From assembly GCA_009617715.1 (NCBI GenBank), contig VTFK01000282.1, forward strand, positions 124,001 to 188,000: a stretch of DNA of 64,000 bases. Direction: 5' to 3'. This DNA is from Plectrocnemia conspersa. Lineage: Eukaryota > Arthropoda > Insecta > Trichoptera > Polycentropodidae. Below, one piece after another: positions 49,060-62,450 of the stretch. The number at the start of each line of letters is the position of its first letter. The stretch's first letter is position 1. A program made the translations under genes and the position numbers. A model generated the notes under the pieces. It saw only the letters and a program-made list of their open reading frames with translations, made no database searches and was not told the DNA's origin.

Positions 49060-50006
49060 TATCGATAATTTTAAACCAAACCAATTTTTATAAATTGTTA
49101 AAAACAATATGTTATAGTCAGTTTTACTATGGATCATATATAGAGCTACAAAATAATATTATAATTTCAACTCAAATATAAATATTTAAACCATATATGT
49201 AAAAAGTACAATTTTTTTATTTACTATATATTATATATACTTTACTGTTTTTTTGTGAATTAGAATATTTATAAAAATAACTTGTATTTATTCTATTTAA
49301 TTTTTAATATTTTTTTCTGTCTAGCTATAAAATATTTTATTACTAAACAATGTAATTGCATAGAGGTTTAGTATCAAATGATTTTATTTCCTTATATTAA
49401 ACAGAATTTTCCCGACCCTTAATAATAAGTGGGTAGATGTGATTAAATCACTCTTAATTAATATCATTTTAAATCCAAGGATCGAGTGAAAGTGTTCATT
49501 ATCCAGTTAAAAATCAGGATAATAATGTCTCGGTTATCTGGGCGACGTAAAGAGGCAGATAAGTTGTTTAGGGTCAGAACAGTGTCGAGACAGGGAGGAT
49601 TTAACTACGTGTACATACGTACGTTATAGTTACGTGAGGTGGAGATAGAAGGGTCAGGATTAAATCGGAATTAAGACCAAAGGACAATGAACGACGCGGT
49701 CGTTTTCATTGTTTGCTAAATTTCAAATAGATTTCCGTACTAGTGAAAATTGATAAAAGGCTCCCAAAATTATTTAATAATATTATTAGTATGCCTACAT
49801 ATATTTGTCATATGATCCACAAGATCACCCTTATTTATTACCCTAATCTAAATCCCCCTTTCAATGTAATCCCTTCTAAAACAGTATAAGATGTAGATTA
49901 AAAATGAGCCACCAGATAATTGGATTCCGGAATCGACGTCATTCACGTTCACGTACAGCATCTCGACACCAAAGACGTCTCGTTATTTTCATATATGTAA
50001 ACACAT
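49060..50006. other. Noncoding
   Basis: AT-rich to about 49400, then less AT-biased to about 50000. No gene or repeat is recognised. Confidence 0.45.
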
Positions 50007-50066
50007 TCAGTTATGATAAAGAGCTGTCAATTGCTAAAACTGACAGCTTTGCTTATGGTGTCTGAT
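50007..50066 (+). repeat. Imperfect stem-loop, pre-miRNA-sized
   Basis: The arms include AAAG-CTGTCA against TGACAGCTTT with a 2-base bulge, preceded by TTATGA against TTATGG (with G-T pairs) and a TCAG/CTGA clamp, closing an 11-base loop. The arm of about 22 bases on each side is small for an animal microRNA precursor, and I do not recognise the arm sequence. The complement strand could also fold. Confidence 0.3.
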
Positions 50067-53000
50067 CTGCTAATGTCAATCAAACCAGCTCTCGTCAAAT
50101 AGATAGTGTACTTGTATGATAACACCTGCGGGCTACGTCGACATACGCTTCAAAAGCGTATACAGTTCAAGACATTGAATACTAACTGAAATTAATTTAG
50201 TTTCTTTGTAGGCTTAACATATGTTATAGGTATGTAAGTTTAGTTTGAAATGTGACTACGTGACTAATCAATGCCTTGATAACTATTCAATTACCTATAG
50301 TACGAGTCAGTGAATATAATATTTAATCAAATAGTAGTGTTCGATTACAATATATAACAATTTTAAGACAATTATTACAAAATAATTAAAACTTTATTTG
50401 AGTGTAAAGTTTTACCATTAAATTCACACGTCTGCGGTTTCAGATATACTTTTTTTCATTGAAAATTATAAAATAAATTAAATATTGCAGTAGAAATAAA
50501 ATATTTTAAAAGTTTTTACGTATTGTATTTTGCAATTATTTTTGCGACCCAATCATTTATTTTTAATAGATATATTTATATATACAAATAAGCCAAATAA
50601 AGCACAAATTACGTGTATAAAATACATTTTTTTAAACCCGCAACAAATTATACTTTATACATATTTATTAACTTAACTATATGTTGTTTTATAAGTATTT
50701 GTGATTAGCAATTAAAAACGATCATGTTGTGATTTTAAATATAACCCAGCTATATTTATATTGCGGTATTATTATTGATATACAATCTTATTATATACTA
50801 AAAATAGTCAAAATAAAATGAATCTATAAAAAAGTCCTTAGTCTAAGAATAAGTGTATTGATCGTGCTCCATTTGTAACTTGATTTCTTCCATATACGTG
50901 AGCCAAAGGTAAATAATACAGAAAAATAAAATAAAATACGGGTAAATTTCTATTTTCCTCACATCACTGAAAACCCACATCTCGGATTCCGCTAGATATA
51001 TTTGCAGATTTTATTGGCTTCAAACAGCGTTACACGCTCCTAAAGAACTCCCTCGGCAAAGTGGATGCTCGTTTTGTCGGTTTATATGCGGATTTCGCAT
51101 GTGAACGGTACAAGTGCTATACAAGAGATGCACAGACTAAATTCTCCTTCGCAAGTCCTTTCCAACGCCATATCGGACATGGTTATGTATATAGGAATTT
51201 AAATTGAAGCGACGACTAGTAAGTATTAAATCCGTATGCTTTCGAGGTATTTACCATGAATTTGAAAATATGGTCGAACATGTGTACATGTTTATGTACT
51301 TTGGTTAGTACTGAGTGCATAATATATTTTTCGATTACACAGGTGCAATTCATTATATGTAGTGACCTATATTAAATACATATTTTAATAAATTTTATAT
51401 ATGTGTTATGTTATGCTATTTTTTATAATACTTTCTCATATTTTTTTCATTACTTGCATTGCTCTTTACATATTTTAACTTGCAGATTATTACAAAATAT
51501 ATTGCCCTACAATTTAATGTAAAATAACAAATTTAATAAATATATTTATTTTCAATATACATTACTTGTACTAATTACACTGTTTAACAAATTTTTGATA
51601 CAGGAATAACGTACCTTAATTTCCATATTAAATTATACACTAATTTAACTAATATTTTTTTTATGTAACTAATAATATTCACTTATGGTATCGATTGAAT
51701 GTAGTTTATCTCGCATGTTCATTTTATTGCATATAAATAGAGTGATGATGTTAAATTACAGCGACTGGTATGTTTGCAAAAAGCTGTTTTATATAATTTA
51801 TGTTCAGAAGCTCTGACAAATTTTTGGCAGATTTGCTTTGAAAATTTCGTTTGAATGAAGTTTTAAAAAGAACCGAAAACACTGTTATTCATAATTCCTG
51901 TCATTTTAATTTCAATATATTATTCAATCATATGAAATAATAAACACAATTTTCTAAATACAAAATTCTCCAGATATTGCTCTATTTTGTTAAACCCATT
52001 AAGAGATTAAGTGAATAGTGAAAGCTGTGTATCAAACAGGGACACAAAATCCCTATTTAGTGGTCCCAAAGTATTGTTTTAAAATGTAAGTTTTATGACA
52101 CATTTGATTTCGGCATCCTCAAACATTTCCCGTTTAATAAAAAAAAGACTCGGAGAACGGTCTTACAAACAACATTACAGTATATAGTTATTATTTAACG
52201 TCAGTGATTTATGATCGTTGAGAGTCTTTCTCGCTCGTTATCCATCGGTTGATCGTTAGCACCGCTAGCACAAGATGTGAACAGATTTTTTGAACTACTC
52301 CAATGCAATTTAAATATCAACTACACATAATTAATTATTTGATTATTTAATTATTATTTATTATCGTTTAAGGGGTAAAAAAAATATTTATTTCTTACTT
52401 TTGCAAATATAAAAAGAAAATTATTTTATGTACAATAAGTGATTCATTGTTAGAAGAATATAAATTTTCATGTTAAATTTTGTGTTGCTTTCAATGCTCA
52501 GCACTTCTGTTAATCATAATAGAAATACATTTTCGCTGTCAATAATATATTGGGACGGGTGAGCCGTTTCACGTGTTTTTACAATAAGTAAATTCATCTA
52601 TTAAAATTGTCCCACACTCACGGACAAAAAGCGTTATGAAATATTTCTTTGTTATTTTTTTCTATCTTACATTTATTTCAAGACAAAATTTATTCTTGAC
52701 TGGGAGCTTTTAAATATATAGATTATCACTAAAATTAAATATTTCTTAGATACAAAAAATTTTAAATTAAAAAAAAATATAAAGATTAAATATAATTTTG
52801 AATAAATAAAAATTAAAACATAAAAATACAGTTACAAGATAAAATTAGCATTTTTTAAAAGAAACAATTTATTATTTAATTTATTTTTCGATTAAAGCGT
52901 CCAAAGGGTTAAAAAGTATTTTTATTTAAAAAAAATGAACATTATTACTAAAGAATAAATAATTTGCTTATCTAAGTAATTTATGCTGGGATCAACAAAT

Positions 53001-53171
53001 TAACTACCGCTAATCATCTGGTTCAATAACCTCATAATATTTTATTAAAAATGAATTCACATAGCAACGAAACATGTTATAAATTAATCAAATTGTATGT
53101 AATTAATTATGTACATGCGTTGCGCATTAATTTCTTATTATCATTATTAACTACAAGTGTTAATAATAATT
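50067..53171. other. Noncoding; island 50.94-51.25 kb; one piggyBac-like end near 52.9 kb
   Basis: The island at 50.94-51.25 kb has no clear frame. On the minus strand TTAACCCTTTGGACGC starts at 52912 and runs to 52897, similar to the end of the MITE at 26595. A convincing partner end was not found; TTAAACCC near 51990 and TTAACG at 52195 are weak candidates. The part at 52250-52310 has a short resemblance to the right end region of that MITE. Confidence 0.35.
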
Positions 53172-53196
53172 GCCTCCCCCTTGGAAAGGGGGAGGC
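53172..53196. repeat. GC-rich perfect hairpin in AT-rich DNA
   Basis: GCCTCCCCCTT (53172-53182), loop GGA, and AAGGGGGAGGC (53186-53196) form a perfect 11-base stem within strongly AT-rich sequence. It is followed directly by GCTAAAC. A 3' hairpin just before CTRR is a Helitron feature, but the spacing is too short and no 5' end was found. Confidence 0.7.
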
Positions 53197-56100
53197 GCTA
53201 AACAGAATTTAATATATAATAAAATTACTTTTCGAATGTCAGTTCAATACGTTTAACGGTTCTTCGTAAATATTTGTATTATTTTGTTTAGATTTAATTT
53301 TTTTTTTCAGTTGTTGAATTATAAGGATTTAATTAAATTATAATAGTCCTGTTTTAATGCCTAATATCAGTAAAAATGTATTACAATTTATTTAATTTAA
53401 AATCAGGATATATATTTTGTGATAAAACAATTATTCTGAATCAAATTAAATGCAAATATTACATATATACGAGTATGTTACAATAAAACTAATATAAGAA
53501 CAACTATAAGCAAAAAGTTACTAAGGCTTACAAAAATTAACTACAATAATAATTGCATTGACCGTGAGAAAATCACTTGCCGTATATAAGCGTTAAAAAC
53601 GCAATAAACAAAAAAAAATCTGAGTTAAGAAACACGAGATTTTATTAAAATTCGCACAAATCAGAATTACGCATGTTGTACTTGGGTTAAATCCAAGACA
53701 ATCTTTGCTTACAATATATTAATGATTTAGTAAATTCAATGTTAAGCCAAGTAATATTTTATTGCATTAAAATTTAAATATTCACTTTGCAGCTATCGAT
53801 TCGTATGAATTATTTTAGTATTTTATATACACCTTTGCTTGGAAAAAACCATATAGATATAAATTTATCTTATATAGGTTTACCTTAAGATTTTTTCATA
53901 AGAAAACACTGACAAAAACGCGAGTGAGTTATATGACCTGTAGGGTATAAATTTCAGTTTTTGGCCACGGTTAACGCGTTAGGAAATTGAAGTGTGGGTA
54001 GAAAGGATGTAGGGTTTGGGATGTATCGGAAGTTGGTCGGATGTACCATGATACACAGTTCGGCGTTCGATGTTGTGCTCTCTGAATGAAAACACCCTTT
54101 TCTGCAATATCTTTTACATCATTATCGTCGGTTTAAATTTGCACAAAAAAATTTAGTCCGCACAACGAAAAACTCGGTCGTTATACGAAATTGGCTTCCG
54201 GTCAAAAATTCCATTTCACCGAAGGCAATAAAATTACGAACGGCAATGTTCGGGTGGTGATTTTTTTTGCCTCTATAGAAAGTGTTTCTAGATGAGTCGT
54301 TTTGTATGCATATGAATATGAAACTGTAATTTTTTGGCTACTATTTCCGATTCCAATTGTTTCGATATGTATGTACGTGTTCAGTTGTCTGGTTTAGGTT
54401 TTAACGTGGATCGCAAACAATAGGCGGATGTTATTGCTTTTTCAATCAAGACTTTTATTTAATTAAATTATTATTTATACATACTAGTAAATAAATTGAA
54501 TATTGCTTTATATATAACAAAAAAATATAAAACGAAACCAACTTACGATTTAAATTTAATTTCAGCCGTATATTTCAAAACATATAACAAAACTTTGTTT
54601 TTTACAAAGCCTTTCCTGATGTTCCAAAGCATTGACATTCTGACACTTTTTTACACTCTTGATATGTGTTGCAAATTCTATAAATCTGCTATAGACATAA
54701 TATTTACAAATATGCAACTGTCCTCTAGTCGCATAAGTAAGTAAATTAAATATCAGAGATTTTAGGGCTACAAAAGTCCAGATATATCTAAAAATATTTA
54801 GGTAAGGTCTTTAAATATTTTTATAATCAAATCGCTTTTATATCACAGTATTTTAATTTTAGGTAATGTACCTAAAATGAGATTATTAATAATGCGTTAT
54901 TTATTTTTCGTTAGAACATAGTAAAAAATCAGATAAAATAATACTGTAATTAAAGATATCACTATAGAAATTTTTGATATATCACTGTTATGAGTTGTGA
55001 GTCACATACCCTTAAAAAATCAAGCCAATAGTAGTGTGCTATGATGTATATGTAATACCTAATATATATCAAGTTATTAGTATTTACATCCTGCTAGAAT
55101 TTTTTCAACAAAAGATAGCACTCTTTTCCTTTGTGACAAGGTTTTTTATTTTCGTTTTTAAGACAAATAATATAGTTATTTATTTTTGTGCAATATTTGA
55201 AAATATTATGAACAATTTGTATATTTGAATTAATCGTAAATTTTCAGGTGTTTTTAAAGCAATTTTAAGAGTATAAGTCTGGATTTCAAACGTCGATCTG
55301 GACCAAGAACTGTGAAGAGAGAAGCTCGGTTTTGATCGACTTCCTAATGGTTAAAGTTCCTATAAATAAAACGTGATGAGTCCAAGTTAAAAAGTTCTTG
55401 AAGTTCTGATGCTTTAAATTCTAAAGTTTGAACTTCAGTAAAAGTGCAAATAATTTTTGGTTTCCCGCGTTTCTGTATTTACTTATTGGCCCCCTCTATA
55501 TAATATTTTGATATCTACGAAAAAGGATTTGGTTATTACAGTATCAAAAATATGAAACCTTGCATTAACATCAACTGCCGTGTCTTAAACTAGTCAGGAA
55601 ACTAATTTTTAATGAACAAGTAAAAAACAAACATATTTGTAGGAGATTTTAGATTTTATCGTGCTGCTGTGAAACATATGCTTTTGCATATTGAAACTAT
55701 ATACACCCTCTATAACATTTTTCAGTTAAGTACCATTCCATACTGATGACGAAAGTCGCCAGTAAACAGTTTTTTTACTCAGCTCAGCAGACAATTAAAC
55801 TTATTTAAGTATAGTCATATGTATGTTTAATAGTTTTTTTTCCTAGACACACTAAAAATGGTTTGATTCGAAAAGTTTTAATCGAACCTTAAAGGTTTCA
55901 AACTTTATCTATTATGTTTATTTAAAATCAATCTCGATTTATTTTATCAAACCATTTTTTATAACACAGATTGAAATACAAATTTGACTTACTGTAATTT
56001 ATAAACGCAAATAAAACTAAATATTAATAACAAATATAGTAAAAAGTTAAATGCACTGTATTCTTATTGAAAAACCATAATCATAGATCAAAAAATTTGT

Positions 56101-58403
56101 CAAATTATACATAACAAGTTTTAAGCTTATTTTAAGATTATTTAAGTTGAGTGCCTGTAATGTATATGTATTTATTTATTTTAGTAATTTAGGTAATTTG
56201 GCATTAGAGTTTTATATGTATACAGATTAACAAAAAATCATATCTTTACGAAATTAATTAAACACTCTTTATACATTCAAATTATATTACTATACTAGTC
56301 TTAATATATGGTAGATATCATATTCTAAAAAAAACATTATTTTAATTTTAAGGGTGTGTATTTTTAGTTAATACCTCATTTTTAGTTTCATTATTCGGAC
56401 AAGAAGTCATAACTTAATTTTAATCTTATCTTGAAAATAATTATGCCGTGTTGGTGTTAGCGTGCATATATGCTATTTGCATCTTAAAAGAGAAACAATA
56501 TTTTTAATGATTAAGATAAAATGTTTAATATCAGAACCACCTTTGGTTTTACAGTAATAATTAAAAATGTCTAAGTTAATTTAAGGCTTAACAATGATTA
56601 ATCAATTCAAGCTAAATTTTCACTTGAAAGTTGTTATTACTAGAATGGAGTATTATTAAACTAATTGCAAATATTTAGAGCACATATAAAATGCCCATAG
56701 TATAAATAGACTACCTTAATAACTGTAAAATTAGCATAAAATAATTAAAAGATATATAGTAATGGTTTATTCTTAGGAACTGGTTATTTTTTAGAATAGT
56801 TAAGAGAGTTATAAATTTAGCAAAGTTGATAGTTGAATTACGTATAAAAAATTTAAATAAATTTCAGATTAATTTTTCGCAAATATGCCAAATACTATTA
56901 ATTTTTCTACGGCTTTACGGCATTTAAAACGCGGTTCAATGTGTAACTATTTTATTTCTAAATTAGCACAAATTATAAAATTACTTTAGAAAAAGAACCA
57001 CCATTAATATTTCATTAGCTTATATTAATATTATACTTTAAATAACTTTTTTAGAGTTGAAAAAAAATTAAAAATGAAAGGTGAAAATATAAAGAACATA
57101 TTTCAATTGTATTGCGCTTTTGATTGGCCACAAATTTAGTTCTTTTAAAATAAAGGTTTTAAATAGATCCAATAACTTACAAAATTGCAATAACATTCAA
57201 ATAAAAATCGTAAAGTAAACAAATTTAATTCTATATCACTACATATACTACATATTCTATAAAAATAATCATAAAAAGATGCGTAAAGAAAATATCTAAA
57301 AATAACTGACGATCATATTATAAAAAAATGTACGCCAATATAGAAATAACATGATTTTAAAAAATCTAACTATTATTTGATTTACTTAAATTAATATAAA
57401 AATACTAACTACAGACAATTCATACAATTTTATTTTTTTATTTAATTTAAACTATTTTTAAAAGTACATATTTACACATATTCGTGTTTAGAATCACATC
57501 ACGATGATGTACAAGCAGACACCGTGAAAAATATCGCATTTTTTTGGTTCCGTTTTGCGTGCAAACAATTTTCCACGAATTTTCCGATCGCCGGTCATTG
57601 TACGGCCCCAGGCGCTTGTCCGGCAAACGTTTACTTTTTTAGTATTTTTTTAGTATTAGAGTAATATATGACCACGAAGCCTTCGCTAGACGGAGGGAAG
57701 GAAATTTTCAATTTAAACATTGATACATACAGGTGTTTATATTTTGGGTAATTTGATATTTTATATTTTTTTAATAATTTATTAGGAATATATCAAATTT
57801 TTAAAGTTGCAAAAAATATAATGCTTGACGTACTAAAGATTCTTTAAATATTTTAAAGCATAAACACCTTATATATTTTTTAACAAACATAATAATATGT
57901 ACATATTTTACATATTAAATGGCTTAAATTTAAATTGTTTTACTCAACACATATATTTATTCATATAATAGTAAGTAAAGACTTCTACAGTATTTGTAAA
58001 AAAAACTATAGTTTAATATACTATAATGTGCTTAATTTCATTAAAATGTTTTTTAATAACTATTTACTAATTATTAAACATTATATTTAGAACATCGTTA
58101 CATAATTAGGAAAATTTCATCTACTGATATTAAACAATATTCAAAGTATTTAGTCGACAATTATTATATACGTTATACTATTTTTATATCTAAATTAGAT
58201 ATTAATAATTTATTTATTTATTAAAACATGAAAGGTTTTCAACACTATATAGTATATGCGAATACATTGGTTACTTCGTAATGGGATGTTTACTTTTCAA
58301 GGACTCCTACATTAAAATAAAAAATAATAAACTATGGGTTTTAATGAACTAATAATACTTGACGAAAACGTATCACAGTGGTTGTTTCACCTGTTAGCGG
58401 AAA
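53197..58403. other. Noncoding; islands at 53.93-54.27 and 57.48-57.72 kb
   Basis: Two GC-richer islands without open frames are separated by long AT-rich DNA. The part at 55.25-55.80 kb is less AT-biased and might be an old transposon, but no motif was readable in it. Frames at 54496-54744 and 55034-55228 are AT-biased hydrophobic chance frames. Confidence 0.4.
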
Positions 58404-58434
58404 CATGGCACACATGTTGTGCCATCGGCCGTCA
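58404..58434 (+). repeat. Short dispersed repeat, copy 2 (see 3120-3151)
   Basis: The better-preserved copy: a perfect 7-base hairpin, TGGCACA (58406-58412) and TGTGCCA (58418-58424), followed by TCGGCCGTCA. The orientation is the same as at 3120. Confidence 0.55.
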
Positions 58435-61205
58435 GCGCATCTAATTTATTTATTTTCAACTGAAACAATTAAAAATGAATATTTATTTATTTTAATGATA
58501 CATAATTTAAAAGGTTTCAATTCCCAATAAAATATATTTTGCAACACTAAAATTATTTCAGCTTTGCGCTGCAAAACTTATATAATAGATTATTGTTTAT
58601 AAAGTGTTATTTTTTTTTTTAAATACATATATATAAAAAATAAAAAAATATTAGTTTATAAATATTATATTTGTATTAAAATTACATTAAAAATGTTTTA
58701 CAACAAATATTTTTTACATTTTAACAAAAATAAAATTATATTGTTCCATATTTAAAAATATTAAATTTGCAGTCTCGATGCTCAATGATCATACCAGTTA
58801 TAAATGCGTCGTGTTTATCGTATGCACACCATTTCATCGACTACACAAATGTTTTCCAATAATTGAATTTGGTCATAATAATTTAAAAGCTAATTACGCT
58901 TTTACTTTGTGAAAAATTATAATTTATTTTGCTGAGCATTGTCCTTTAACAAATTTTTGTTCAAATAGTCTATAGTTGGCAAATAGGTTGACATGGGTTC
59001 ATTGTGGTAATTAATTAGCAGTTATAATTAAAACATGTTTACAAATAATATATTTTTAGCACAGAATTATAGAATAAAAATATGTAATTACACTTCGTTG
59101 GAAAAAGCGTAAAAATACTATAAATTTTAAAAGAGAGTGGAATATAAATAGAATGCTTTAACTAAGATATATTTAACTTAAAAATTAAAAGTAATAAAAA
59201 AGCTTGTAAATAAAGCAATATGTGATTCGGTATTCTGTGCTTATATATCAATTTAAGTTTTTATCCTATTCTTTAATGTTTTACATTTATAAAACAGTTA
59301 AAAGTATTTTTTTCAGTAAAAAAAGAACATGAAATCTTACAAAAGTTTTTCAACTAAATTTGTAGAAGTAATTTTAATATTAAATAATAATTATTTCTAT
59401 AAGATATTACTAATATTTTATATTTATTTAATATTTTACGAAATAATATATTTATAACAACGCTCGCCTCCAGATGGCAATAATATCCTACCTTAAAATA
59501 TATTTTATAAAAGTTTTTATTATGGCTTTTTATGTAAATGTAATTCTAAATATTATTTACAAAATTTATTACAAAATTTATAAAATATTTTTATAGCAAT
59601 TTAAAATATGTTTGAGTATTTATGTTAAAATTAAAAACACAAATTTTCCTGCCGTATAAAAACAGTACAGCGAGCATAAATAATGTATAAATCACATAAA
59701 TGTTTAGCATTTCTTTTTATTTAATCATTTTTATTTAAATTTTAAAGCCAACAATATTCTAAAAACTGTATTATTATTGTTTGAATATTTTTTTATGTAT
59801 AAAAAATAATGCTCTAGTATTTTTACATGTATAAAAAACGAAAAGTATTTAATCAATAGATTTATAATTAATAATAATTATAATAATGCATTATTTGTTG
59901 TCTTTACTTTATTAAAAAAGCGGTTCTGTTAATAGTGGTTCTCAAGCAATTTTATTTTTATTTAAAATAAATGTAATATGTATACGAAAATATATAGTGT
60001 ATAAAATTTAATTTCCTTACTGTGTCCAAAATTAAAACATTTCTGACACAAAGTATTACCTCTCCCCTATGTACTTATATTAAATACTGTAGTACTTTTA
60101 ATATATCGTTTTAAAGCTGTTTTTTTACTCCGCTAATAATGTAAGTAAAGTCTGAACATAAAAAATCTTTATTATGAATATTTTCTCGTAAATACATTCA
60201 CTGAGAAATAAATAGACACAGTCTGTTTTAGAAAGGATAAAAAACAGTGACGTAGCGCAATGTGAGAAATAATTGAAAGCGATTTATCCACGATGGATGT
60301 TTGCGGACTTTTTACAGCTTAAACTTTATTACAATATACATTGTTATTTTAAAAGAAATAAGTTAGATACAATAAATCTGAAAATATAGAAGCTCTACAA
60401 AAAAAATATTTATATAAATGTGTAATCATCAATCAGAGTTAAATTATACCTTTCTTTTTATATTATCATTTTAAATATAGATGTAAAACATGTCTATTGA
60501 AAAATTACTACAATAACACGCTGAATTACCATAATTTCAATTGAAATTTCAATGCATGCATATAAATATATACAGCGAGTATCAGGGGTGGTCCATTGTT
60601 CATTGTGCTTGTGCACGTCAAAGCAAAATATACATTTAGGTTATTTAATTTATACCCCTCTTTAAATATCGCTAACCCCTCGAAGAGTTGTCTCTCAAAA
60701 GCCATTTTCATACACATAGGAAAACGTTATTAAATTGCAATCGCTCTCGCGCCAAAGCTAGGGTGACCAAAAAATATGCCACTATGTAAAGAACAACATT
60801 CAATTTATATGTAAACATATTTTATGTTATATATTCAGAAAATAATATTAAATTATTGCAAAAACGTGTCGATGCTTTTTTTGCATTATGCTGCGCCTTA
60901 GATTCAATTTTTATTTATCAGATACTCTATTTTAAAAACTGCGATACTGATTTTAAAGGCACTAGAGAAAACAAAAACTTTGCCAGTCATAAGCTTGTCA
61001 TCACCAACTTATTTTAAAGGTGGTAGTATAAATAGTAGTTAAACAAAATAAAGATATTTCTCAGAACTTAATTTTAAACTGCTTTTCAATGATTCTTGAA
61101 ACCACTTAAAAACTGATATTAGATAATTATAGCATTTCTTAAAAAAAATTAAATCAATGACTTACCAATCGTTTCTAAAAATATCTAAGAAGCCCACCCC
61201 TTTCT
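58435..61205. other. AT-rich noncoding stretch
   Basis: No gene or structured element is recognised. A short minus-strand frame at 60526-60717 is unassigned. Confidence 0.5.
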
Positions 61206-61545
61206 TCAGATGCTTACTACCGTTTTGAACCACGCCGAATAGTTTTTTCGAGCGGTTTTTTTCTTCGCTTGACTTTTGGTTTTCTTTAACTCATATAAAG
61301 TATTCTTCAGAAGGAGACTCTTATTTAAGCCTCCTGAAATTTTATCCCTCAGAGTTGCATTTTTGAGGTGAGACCCTCTTGTCAGAAGTCTATGCACACA
61401 TTTACAATATATCATCTTCAACGGTGAGACTGCAACATATAGAGCTACTTCCAAGGAGTTAAGGCTCTTCGAAGATGGTCAGCCAGGAGTTTTCACCACA
61501 AAGAACGACAGTCTTTACTTCTGTATAATGTGCTCCATTAACCAT
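61206..61545 (-). other. Unrecognised open frames in GC-richer DNA
   Basis: On the minus strand a 28-codon frame beginning near 61543 (MVNGAHYTEVKTVVLCGENS) ends in TAA. About 25 bases further on, in another frame, an 82-codon frame (61454-61206) begins, rich in Lys, Leu and Ser with a basic C-terminus. The two could be parts of one old frameshifted coding sequence, but I recognise no domain. It could be an exon, a pseudogene or a transposon piece. Confidence 0.25.
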
Positions 61546-62119
61546 GTCTCATTATTAATTGTACTATATTATTTATAATAAAATTCTCAAGTTTCCAATT
61601 AAAGTGTTCTGCAAAAATAATAAGTTGCTTTAATCGCATCTGCTTTAGCGAAGCTAATATTCTCAAAAGGCTATTTTTTATTTTAGTACTTAATAGAAAA
61701 AACATATAAAAACACGTAATAATGTGAAAAAAATAATAGATTATAATAATTTTTTTTTCAGCATCGCTTTTTCTGTGTCTTATTTTAAGCAATAATTAGT
61801 AAATACATTTTAAAAACGTTGTTATATATTTCATCGAAATTTTAATTTTTAGCGTCGGTTAGAAGTGGAATTCAAACACTTGATTTTTATTTGATAAGCA
61901 GTTACTTAAGCTACACTTTTGTGTTGTTTTATATAATATTGCGTGCAATACGTGTACCATCCCAAAGTGATTATAGGCTTTCTTACTGTTTTACATTGTT
62001 GATCTCATCTAAAGTAATACGTTTTAATGAAAAGCAAAACTATCCCACAGAGCAGATAGCGTGTCGGTCTAATCAGATTATCTCTCTTAATTAAATTTCT
62101 AAAAAAAATCCTCACGCTA
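61546..62119. other. AT-rich noncoding stretch
   Basis: Frames at 61538-61792 (minus) and 61891-62094 (plus) have AT-biased composition and no domain. Confidence 0.45.
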
Positions 62120-62450
62120 TCGGATTTAGTCTATTTCAAGCTCTCGATTAAAACACAGAATAAAATATAAAAAATAAATAGCCGACCCATACAAAACAAT
62201 TTTGTCGGTAAAATTTTCACGACCCTCGGTGATAGATGTAATCTGGTCCTGGGTCCGTGTGATGTCCGGGCTGCGGTAATCTCCAGACTAATGCCCTGAA
62301 TCCCGCAGGGTCCGACTTTGACCTCAGGGGTCCTACGGACTCCATGACCGAAGCCGCAACCTAGGCAATTTATAATAAGTTTAAGAAGGGACGCGAAGAC
62401 CCACAATTCCTGGACCTCGTACATGTGACGCCGGAAACCGGACGCTGCTT
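62120..62450. other. GC-rich island with a 97-codon minus-strand frame
   Basis: This is one of the most GC-rich patches in the window. The minus-strand frame 62131-62424 is 97 codons but ends in an AT-rich hydrophobic tail. A plus-strand frame across about 62365-62490 (FKKGREDPQFLDLVHVTPE) also reads like protein. No known domain fits either. Composition unlike the neighbours suggests an inserted or selected sequence. Confidence 0.25.

Noticed and set aside
51989..52912. Complete TTAA element ending at 52912
   Set aside because: The proposed left ends (TTAAACCC at about 51993, TTAACG at 52195) do not match the right end well enough.
53172..53205. Helitron 3' end
   Set aside because: Hairpin lies one base from CTAA instead of about ten, insertion would not be before T, and no 5' TC end was found.
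54496..55228. Two AT-rich frames that could be membrane proteins
   Set aside because: Hydrophobicity follows from A/T-rich codons; no start context, domain or composition shift.
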